Assembly: GCF_903642095.1 (NCBI RefSeq)
Contig: NZ_CAHJWD020000125.1
Location: 1-5,303 of the forward strand
Length of the DNA: 5,303 nt
DNA from: Bathymodiolus brooksi thiotrophic gill symbiont
GTDB taxonomy: Bacteria > Pseudomonadota > Gammaproteobacteria > PS1 > Pseudothioglobaceae
Direction of reading: 5' to 3'
The translations under genes and the position numbers were made by a program. Shown here piece after piece: positions 1 to 4,571 of the stretch. The notes under the pieces are model-generated. The model was not told where the DNA came from and searched no databases. It saw only the letters and a program-made list of their open reading frames with translations. Positions within the stretch are counted from its first letter, which is position 1, and the number at the start of each line of letters is the position of its first letter.

Positions 1-77
1 AAAAAATTTGGGCAGGGGAATATATTGATTTGTATGTCCTCCTAAAGTCGGTCCGAGAGCTCGCAACTGACTCTCAA
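1..77 (+). repeat. Terminal overlap, left copy (identical to 5227-5303)
   Basis: These 77 bases match 5227-5303 exactly, an offset of 5226. The offset is divisible by three, so the gag frame entering from the right end continues here in phase. The repeat lies in the middle of gag coding sequence, so it is not an LTR or an inverted terminal repeat. The exact length of 77 is a common assembler k-mer, so the repeat is best read as the overlap of a circular contig. Confidence 0.95.
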
Positions 78-632
78 CTTAGCGGCGACCTTTCCATAAA
101 GGGTGGTCAGTTGACAGTCACACAGCCAAAAATCGCAGCAATTTCCAACATACATGTATGGACATCGGCCTTTATGATATTCATGGGTGTTATGCTCGAA
201 AAATGGCCTAACAAAGGCCAGGAATATCTGAAATACATGTTTAATGTACGTCTTGCGGCCTCACGGGGATCAGGTACGGGTTGGGCCGCATATGACGAAC
301 AATATCGTCTTCGCAAAGCTAGATATCCTCACACTCCATGGGGTGACATCGATATGGAGCTATGGCTTTTACACGTCTCCACCCCTGCTAAATACGCACA
401 CTTTGACAATACAAATGTGAGCCAGAAGTTAGAGAGCAAAAACGAGCCCTTTCTTGCAGACTTCAAAAGGGGGAAAACCCCTCAAAGCCAAAAAGGCAAC
501 ACCCAGCGTGGATTTCGATCCTGCTGGAACTTCAACAAAGGTAAATGTTCATACGGACAAAAGTGTAGATATGCACACAAATGTTCAAATTGCGCAGGGG
601 ACCATCCCTTCAAGTTCTGTAATAACAAATAA
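3..632 (+). CDS. Gag-like nucleocapsid protein, C-terminal part with CCCH zinc finger and zinc-knuckle-like motif
   Basis: Continuation of the gag that starts at 4572; codon 3-5 is residue 220 and the TAA stop is at 630-632. The globular domain follows, with the pattern VWTSAFMIFMGV, then GTGWAAYDEQYR, then PWGDIDMELW, typical of gag proteins of animal YR retrotransposons. The C-terminus has two metal-binding motifs. One is a CCCH finger, C-x7-C-x5-C-x3-H, at C393, C401, C407 and H411 (bases 522-578). The other is a tight C-x2-C-x3-H-x4-C knuckle at C413, C416, H420 and C425 (bases 582-620). These should bind nucleic acid. There is no ATG at the left edge because this is an internal part of the gene. 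The last 200 nt overlap the open pol frame, so the finger region is potentially dual-coding. Confidence 0.88.
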   Translation, partial: KIWAGEYIDLYVLLKSVRELATDSQLSGDLSIKGGQLTVTQPKIAAISNIHVWTSAFMIFMGVMLEKWPNKGQEYLKYMFNVRLAASRGSGTGWAAYDEQYRLRKARYPHTPWGDIDMELWLLHVSTPAKYAHFDNTNVSQKLESKNEPFLADFKRGKTPQSQKGNTQRGFRSCWNFNKGKCSYGQKCRYAHKCSNCAGDHPFKFCNNK

Positions 633-2238
633 CTCGTACCTTTATTCACTTGGTAGCTCCCCTATTTGTGTGCACGAGGTTGAGAAATCTTTGTCTTTTT
701 ACCCGTTCGGGAATGTAAAAACAGAATTAATTCAGGGGCTAAACCATGGATTTAAATTACAATACAATGGACCTAGGTTACCAGTTCAGTCAAAAAATTC
801 GAGAAGTGTTTCGGAAAACCCAGATTTAGTACGGGAAAAGATATTTAAAGAAATTGATCTAGGCAGAGTGGCTGGCCCATTCGATTACCCTCCGATGCCT
901 ACCTTTAGGGTATCTCCAATTTTTCTCGTAAGAAAGAAGAACGGCGATTTTCGACTGATCCATAATCTTTCATACCCAACCCAGTATTCGGTCAATGATT
1001 TCATTGATCCAGAGTTTTGCACCGTAAGATATTCAGGCATTGACGATGCCATAGACATGATCAACAGAATAGGTAAAGGGGGGAAGTTGGCAAAAACTGA
1101 CATTAAGAGTGCATTTCGATTACTCAGAGTCTCCCCATCTGACTTCGACCAACTAGGTTTTTCTTTCGATAACAAATTCTACTTTGATAAATGCCTCCCA
1201 TTTGGTGCTTCGATAAGTTGCTCACTCTTCGAAAAATTTTCAACAGCATTACACTGGTTTACGGAGCAAAAGACTGGTAATAAAGATATTTTGCACTATT
1301 TGGATGATTTTCTCTTTGGCGCAGAAGCTGATAGCCCGAAATGTCAATTCACATTACAAACTTTTCGGGATATATGTAAATTATGGGGGGTTCCTGTAGC
1401 CGAAGATAAAACTGTAGAGCCGACAGAAATCTTAACATTCCTAGGCATTGAGTTCGACACGTTAGCGATGGAACTGCGGCTGCCAAACGAAAAACTCGTT
1501 GAATTGAAGCATACTCTCGAATTATTCGTCCAGTCCAAAAAGGTCACATTACGACAATTACAATCCTTAATAGGGTTACTTAATTTCGCGTGTCAAGTCG
1601 TGTCACCGGGTAGGGCGTTTTGCAGGAGGCTTATTGATGCGACATGTAATATAAGAAAACCTCATCACAGAATTCGCGTGTCAAAATCAATGCGAGAAGA
1701 TATTAAAGTCTGGTTAACCTTTTTGTCAGAATATAATGGGGTAACCGTTATCACTGATAATGCATGGGCTTCAAATGAAACCCTAGAATTGTTCACCGAC
1801 AGCGCTGGTGGTCAAAACAGAGGGTTTGGTATTTATTTTCAAGGAAAATGGGCGCAAAAATGCTGGCCAAAATTATGGGAAGAAATGGGCATTCTTAAGG
1901 ACATTACATTTCTCGAGTTATTTCCGGTTGTTGTTGCACTGTGTATCTGGGGGGAACAGTTAAAAAACAAGAAAATTATTTTTAACATAGACAACCAATC
2001 TGTGGTTCACATTATTAATAAAAAGTCTTCAAAATCTGTTAGAGTTATGTCCCTTGTAAGGCATCTTGTTTTGTCAACCTTACAATATAATATTATGATC
2101 AAAGCTTTACATATTTCTGGAATTTCAAATAAAATTGCTGATTCTTTATCTCGTTGTGATTGGCAGCGTTTCCGGAACCTTTGTCCAGAGGCAGACCAAC
2201 GAGGCACCGAAATACCAGACCATCTCTGGAAACTTTAA
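454..2238 (+). CDS. Reverse transcriptase - RNase H polyprotein (DIRS/Ngaro type)
   Basis: Copies element RNA into DNA and degrades the RNA strand. Residues are counted from base 454. RT: fingers with SPIFLVRKKNGDFRLIHNLS (154-173), motif A KTDIKSAFR with D216, motif B LPFGASISCSLFEKFS (248-263), catalytic YLDD (282-285; bases 1297-1308), then TFLGIEFD (328-335). RNase H of the DIRS1 kind: D449 (FTDSAGG), E488 (FLELF), D513 (NIDNQS) and D563 (NKIADSLSR), with H553. All catalytic acids are present. The frame opens at 433 after a TAG at 430-432; base 454 is a TTG and not a credible eukaryotic start. The first ATG is at 571, inside the gag finger region. Expression could be by +1 (or -2) frameshifting from gag, by splicing or by internal initiation. 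Recognisable pol sequence starts near residue 80. There is no protease or methyltransferase domain. Confidence 0.95.
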   Translation: MQTSKGGKPLKAKKATPSVDFDPAGTSTKVNVHTDKSVDMHTNVQIAQGTIPSSSVITNNSYLYSLGSSPICVHEVEKSLSFYPFGNVKTELIQGLNHGFKLQYNGPRLPVQSKNSRSVSENPDLVREKIFKEIDLGRVAGPFDYPPMPTFRVSPIFLVRKKNGDFRLIHNLSYPTQYSVNDFIDPEFCTVRYSGIDDAIDMINRIGKGGKLAKTDIKSAFRLLRVSPSDFDQLGFSFDNKFYFDKCLPFGASISCSLFEKFSTALHWFTEQKTGNKDILHYLDDFLFGAEADSPKCQFTLQTFRDICKLWGVPVAEDKTVEPTEILTFLGIEFDTLAMELRLPNEKLVELKHTLELFVQSKKVTLRQLQSLIGLLNFACQVVSPGRAFCRRLIDATCNIRKPHHRIRVSKSMREDIKVWLTFLSEYNGVTVITDNAWASNETLELFTDSAGGQNRGFGIYFQGKWAQKCWPKLWEEMGILKDITFLELFPVVVALCIWGEQLKNKKIIFNIDNQSVVHIINKKSSKSVRVMSLVRHLVLSTLQYNIMIKALHISGISNKIADSLSRCDWQRFRNLCPEADQRGTEIPDHLWKL

Positions 2239-3149
2239 CAACTGAAATTGATTCATTGGTGAACGCTTCAATGGCAGATTCTACGTGGAAAACATACAAA
2301 ACGGCAGTCGAATCTTTTCAATCATTTCGCAAATTGTATAATTTACAAGATACTTGGCCCGCCCCTCTATATGATTTGTTATTCTACATTGCATACATGT
2401 CTCACACAGGCTTGTCAGCCAGTACTATTACTACTTACATTTCCGGTATAAGTACAATGCATAAATTAAATGGTCACACGGACAATACGAAATCGTTTTT
2501 GGTTACCAAAATACTCGAGGGTTCAAAACGGAAAAACTCCCCGAAAGCTGACTTGCGTCTACCAGTCTCAATGAATTTATTAAAACGATTAATTCAATCG
2601 CTCCCCTTTGTTTGTACGTCAGTATATGAATCCACTATGTTCGCAAGCGCGTTCAGTTTGTGTTTTTTCGGACTTCTCCGCGTTGGTGAAATAACTAGTC
2701 AAAGTAAAGGTCGAGCCGGGAAGCACGTCATTCACATATCCGACATAAAACTTGTCCGCAAACAAGACTCCGTTGACTTACATTTAATGATACGTAGTTC
2801 CAAAACAGATCAACACTCACATAGTACCACATTGATTATTTGTAGTCAAACCGATAACTCCATATGTCCGGTACACCTTCTTAAGGGTTATTTGGAAGTC
2901 CGACAACATGCACTCGACTCTAATCTTTATTTGCACTTTGACGGATCAGATCTAACGCGATATCAATTTTCAATCGTCTTACAAAGGGCCTTGTCATTTT
3001 GTGAAGTCAAAGGACATTTTCGACCACATTCTTTCAGAATAGGGGCCGCAACAGAGGCTAAACGTTTTGGTATTCATGACGACGTAATAAAAAAATGGGG
3101 GCGTTGGACGTCCGATGCTTATACGAAATACATACGATTAGATATCTGA
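2160..3149 (+). CDS. Tyrosine recombinase (retrotransposon YR integrase)
   Basis: Integrates the circular DNA copy by site-specific strand exchange through a 3'-phosphotyrosine intermediate. Residues are counted from base 2160. An alpha-helical core-binding domain (about 35-125, TWKTYKTAVESFQSFRKLY onward) precedes the catalytic domain (about 135-329). Catalytic residues seen: R174 in FFGLLRVGEIT, K215 in IRSSKTDQ, H290 and R293 in HSFRIGAATEAKRFG, W316 (or W313) in WGRWTSDAY, and the nucleophile Y324 in YTKYIR, with Y321 as the alternative. The set is complete. The frame opens just after a TGA at 2157-2159 and overlaps pol by 79 nt in the -1 frame. The first ATG is at 2271, 33 nt after the pol stop, and would keep all recognisable domains, so reinitiation there is possible. 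It ends at TGA 3147-3149, a few residues after the tyrosine, as is usual. Confidence 0.95.
   Translation: MAAFPEPLSRGRPTRHRNTRPSLETLTTEIDSLVNASMADSTWKTYKTAVESFQSFRKLYNLQDTWPAPLYDLLFYIAYMSHTGLSASTITTYISGISTMHKLNGHTDNTKSFLVTKILEGSKRKNSPKADLRLPVSMNLLKRLIQSLPFVCTSVYESTMFASAFSLCFFGLLRVGEITSQSKGRAGKHVIHISDIKLVRKQDSVDLHLMIRSSKTDQHSHSTTLIICSQTDNSICPVHLLKGYLEVRQHALDSNLYLHFDGSDLTRYQFSIVLQRALSFCEVKGHFRPHSFRIGAATEAKRFGIHDDVIKKWGRWTSDAYTKYIRLDI
3089..3095 (+). promoter_or_regulatory. Candidate -1 frameshift slippery heptamer A_AAA_AAA
   Basis: Seven A residues sit in exact phase with the YR frame: ATA AAA AAA TGG, with the two AAA codons at 3090-3095. A -1 slip would enter the hydrolase frame at 3095 and run to 3796. 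The following TGGGGGCG is GC-rich, but I did not find a convincing downstream pseudoknot. The fusion would lack the YR tyrosine, so the site may be coincidental in a lysine-lysine pair. Confidence 0.35.
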
Positions 3150-3796
3150 ATTATTTATTAAATATCTCGCACGATTTCATTTATATTATAGGTTCCCGCT
3201 CTATTTGGATATTGGGATCGAGTATAGTATATTGGGCTGGTAAAGAAGTGGTTTCAAGACAAGGGGGACGTCATCTTGGTCTCCATAATGTAGGTTTTCA
3301 AGGGTTTTGGTTCGGGAAAAGGGGTATGGTTTGGAAGGAATTAATTCCAAAGATTGAGTTTCTTTTGAGAAGACATCCTCCTCCGAAATTTGTTGTTATA
3401 CAGCTTGGGTCAAACGATCTTGGCACCGTTAAAGGCTGGCAACTAGCAGAAAACATAATATGCGACATTCTTCGTATACACGCCTTAATGCCAAATACGC
3501 TTATTGTATGGTCCGATATATTGCAAAGACGATACTGGCACAATGCCAACAATGGCAAATCTATTGAAAAAACTCGTAAACGAGTGAACCTCTTGGTAAG
3601 AAACCAAGTAATAAGTATAGGAGGGTGCGCCATAAGGCACTGTAACCTTCGTGCCAGAGAAGTAAATCTTTATCGTAACGACGGCACACATCTGTCCAAT
3701 TCAGGAACAGAAATCTATCTAAACAATATTCAGGGCGCCCTCGAACATTTTATTTCCTCTGGAGGTTCTCTTGTTTTCCCTCCAATTCAAGCTTAA
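3095..3796 (+). CDS. SGNH/GDSL-family hydrolase, Ngaro accessory ORF
   Basis: A putative serine esterase-type hydrolase; its substrate and role in retrotransposition are unknown. Residues are counted from ATG 3095. Block I is WILGSSIVYWAG, with the usual GDS replaced by GSS and S43 the likely nucleophile. Block II glycines are in the GGRHLGLHNVGFQGFW stretch. Block III is LGSNDLG (G106, N108), and block V is NDGTHLS with D196 and H199. The S, G, N and H residues are therefore present. The WS/W-rich pattern (LIVWSDILQRRYW, 137-148) is typical of the hydrolases in animal Ngaro-like elements. Residues 1 to about 32 are an out-of-frame reading of the YR end plus AT-rich sequence and do not look like the fold, so the real start may be later or joined by splicing at 3192. 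The gene ends at TAA 3794-3796. No signal peptide is evident. Confidence 0.88.
   Translation: MGALDVRCLYEIHTIRYLNYLLNISHDFIYIIGSRSIWILGSSIVYWAGKEVVSRQGGRHLGLHNVGFQGFWFGKRGMVWKELIPKIEFLLRRHPPPKFVVIQLGSNDLGTVKGWQLAENIICDILRIHALMPNTLIVWSDILQRRYWHNANNGKSIEKTRKRVNLLVRNQVISIGGCAIRHCNLRAREVNLYRNDGTHLSNSGTEIYLNNIQGALEHFISSGGSLVFPPIQA
3170..3192 (+). promoter_or_regulatory. Candidate 3' splice site (AG at 3190-3191) before the hydrolase domain
   Basis: A T-rich stretch ending in TTTCATTTATATTATAG lies 41 nt after the YR stop codon and just before the codons for SRSIWILGSS, the start of recognisable SGNH sequence. It resembles an animal AT-rich splice acceptor. A donor-like AAG|GTAAAT at 538-546 in gag would join to base 3192 in frame. 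This is motif evidence only. Confidence 0.35.
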
Positions 3797-3896
3797 ATCG
3801 AATCGAACACAAGGAGGAGGATGTTGACTCTTCACTAACGTTAAACTAAAACAGGGTGGTTGCGTGGCGGTGAGTAGGGCTTACCCCACTCATTTG

Positions 3897-3918
3897 GCGG
3901 GATATGGCAAGATGAAGA
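3897..3918. repeat. Outer inverted repeat, left arm (pairs with 4237-4258)
   Basis: Matches the reverse complement of 4237-4258 at 20 of 22 positions, including an uninterrupted 15-base core ATGGCAAGATGAAGA at 3904-3918. The arms bracket about 320 nt that contain the inner arms and both GGTACC palindromes. A 15-base exact inverted match within a few hundred bases is unlikely by chance. Confidence 0.85.
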
Positions 3919-3920
3919 CG

Positions 3921-3937
3921 GGACACGTCGGTCCCCA
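3921..3937. repeat. Inner inverted repeat, left arm (pairs with 4129-4142)
   Basis: GGACACGT (3921-3928) and TCCCCA (3932-3937), separated by CGG, match the reverse complement of 4129-4142, which has no insertion. All 14 bases pair around a 3-nt bulge. It sits directly inside the outer arm, so the two pairs are nested. Confidence 0.65.
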
Positions 3938-3971
3938 CATTTTACGTGAGCTCATATTTTGATTATTTTCT

Positions 3972-3987
3972 CCTGTGGTACCACAGG
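3972..3987. repeat. Perfect 16-bp palindrome CCTGTGGTACCACAGG
   Basis: The sequence equals its own reverse complement over 16 bases and is centred on GGTACC. An 8-bp palindrome TGAGCTCA lies 17 nt upstream at 3947-3954. It is a candidate binding or crossover site for the YR, or a cruciform/hairpin element. Confidence 0.85.
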
Positions 3988-4042
3988 GATTTGTATTTTC
4001 ATGTTCGTAAACGGGGGCCTTCTTTGCATACCAGAGGGGTCG

Positions 4043-4069
4043 GTTCCTGAATCGGTACCGATTCGGAAC
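4043..4069. repeat. Bulged palindrome with perfect 16-bp core GAATCGGTACCGATTC
   Basis: The core at 4049-4064 is a perfect palindrome centred on GGTACC. It is flanked by GTTCC (4043-4047) and GGAAC (4065-4069), which pair if T4048 is bulged, giving 13-bp arms. Two half-sites of 10-11 bp around a 6-bp centre resemble the geometry of tyrosine-recombinase core sites, but that role is inferred. Confidence 0.85.
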
Positions 4070-4128
4070 TTGGTTTGGACTCTTTGAAATAACCAGAGAG
4101 TTCGGGATAGTAAATATTTGCGATCGTA

Positions 4129-4142
4129 TGGGGAACGTGTCC
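4129..4142. repeat. Inner inverted repeat, right arm (pairs with 3921-3937)
   Basis: TGGGGAACGTGTCC is the reverse complement of the left inner arm apart from the 3-nt bulge. Between this arm and the outer right arm (4143-4236) lie two local hairpins, at 4176-4198 and 4201-4210. Confidence 0.65.
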
Positions 4143-4175
4143 TGTAGATCTCTCTAAGTTCCATAGAGGATTGTA

Positions 4176-4198
4176 GCTTTCGCTGTCACCTGCGAAGC
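4176..4198. repeat. Local hairpin GCTTTCGC / GCGAAGC
   Basis: GCTTTCGC (4176-4183) pairs with GCGAAGC (4192-4198) with one bulged T, around an 8-nt loop. It is part of the structured block just left of the outer right arm. Confidence 0.55.
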
Positions 4199-4200
4199 AC

Positions 4201-4210
4201 GGGCTAGCCC
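4201..4210. repeat. Perfect 10-bp palindrome GGGCTAGCCC
   Basis: Self-complementary over 10 bases and GC-rich in AT-rich surroundings; it follows the 4176-4198 hairpin after two bases. Confidence 0.6.
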
Positions 4211-4236
4211 AAAATATCGAAATCGGCGGTCTGTCT

Positions 4237-4258
4237 TCTTCATCTTGCCATCTCGCGC
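4237..4258. repeat. Outer inverted repeat, right arm (pairs with 3897-3918)
   Basis: Right arm of the outer pair; the core TCTTCATCTTGCCAT is at 4237-4251. With the left arm it could close a large stem-loop in single-stranded DNA or RNA. Confidence 0.85.
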
Positions 4259-4370
4259 TCACGCAATTTAATACTGTGGCCGTATTTTTCCAATCAACAT
4301 TAGTATTGTTTAATTTCCAGACAATGAATCTTTGATTAATTAAGTTTATCGTTAAAGGATAAACGGATTT

Positions 4371-4376
4371 AATAAA
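4371..4376 (+). terminator. Possible polyadenylation signal AATAAA
   Basis: The AATAAA here is the only one I noticed on the + strand of the noncoding region. In an element with 3' repeats it could end the transcript about 575 nt after the hydrolase stop. AATAAA also occurs by chance inside the RNase H coding region, so specificity is low. Confidence 0.3.
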
Positions 4377-4414
4377 AGTGAACTTAGTCTTAACTTAAGT
4401 TTTAGAATTTTGGA

Positions 4415-4431
4415 AATCCGAAAACCGGATT
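4415..4431. repeat. Small hairpin AATCCG / CGGATT
   Basis: AATCCG (4415-4420) and CGGATT (4426-4431) flank a 5-nt loop. CCGGAT recurs at 4436-4441. It lies in the presumed gag leader. A stem of 6 bp may be chance. Confidence 0.35.
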
Positions 4432-4571
4432 GTCTCCGGATCGCGAACGTCATTTATACAATCTGCGACGTCACACATTCCCAGCATCCAATTTTCGACA
4501 ACAGGCACATTGTCAACAAAAAAATTTACAAAACAAATTTAAATCGATTTGAATCCACCACCATCAACGAA

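Larger units (their letters stand above)
3797..4571. other. Noncoding region: expected B and A repeats, transcript ends and recombination site
   Basis: This 775-nt stretch lies between the hydrolase stop and the gag ATG and has no credible gene on either strand. By comparison with Ngaro elements it should hold the 3' B repeat followed by the 5' A repeat, fused in the circle or the collapsed assembly, with the promoter, the poly(A) site and the YR crossover point. The A/B boundary cannot be placed from a single collapsed copy. The left two thirds (3897-4258) is dense in palindromes and inverted arms, described separately. The right part (about 4260-4571) is AT-rich and less structured, as expected for a leader before gag. 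Confidence 0.75.

Noticed and set aside
1..77. The 77-base end repeat as a true LTR or terminal repeat of the element
   Set aside because: It lies inside conserved gag coding sequence, and the copies join gag in frame when merged, so it is a contig overlap.
885..1175. Minus-strand open frames opposite gag, pol and hydrolase (107-316, 885-1175, 1344-1547, 2007-2207, 2099-2299, 3298-3633, 3485-3691, 4973-5188)
   Set aside because: All are antisense to well-supported coding regions, and none resembles a known family.
2230..2238. GGAAACTTTAA at the pol end as a -1 slippery site for YR
   Set aside because: AAACTTT is not in the X_XXY_YYZ phase of the pol frame, so slippage there would not follow the standard mechanism.
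3811..3838. AGGAGGAGG followed by ATG, resembling a bacterial ribosome binding site and start
   Set aside because: The reading frame stops after five codons, and the element is eukaryotic.
3972..3987. Palindromes as rho-independent terminators
   Set aside because: They are not followed by a T-run of the expected form, and the context is a eukaryotic retroelement.
3999..4262. Minus-strand open frames at 3999-4262 and 3952-4164 as possible genes
   Set aside because: They are 87 and 70 codons, overlap each other in different frames, lie within the inverted-repeat block, and show no recognisable domain.
3797..4571. tRNA gene, CRISPR array or primer-binding site in the noncoding region
   Set aside because: I saw no cloverleaf with an acceptor stem and TTC loop, no regularly spaced repeats, and DIRS-order elements do not need an LTR-type tRNA primer site.
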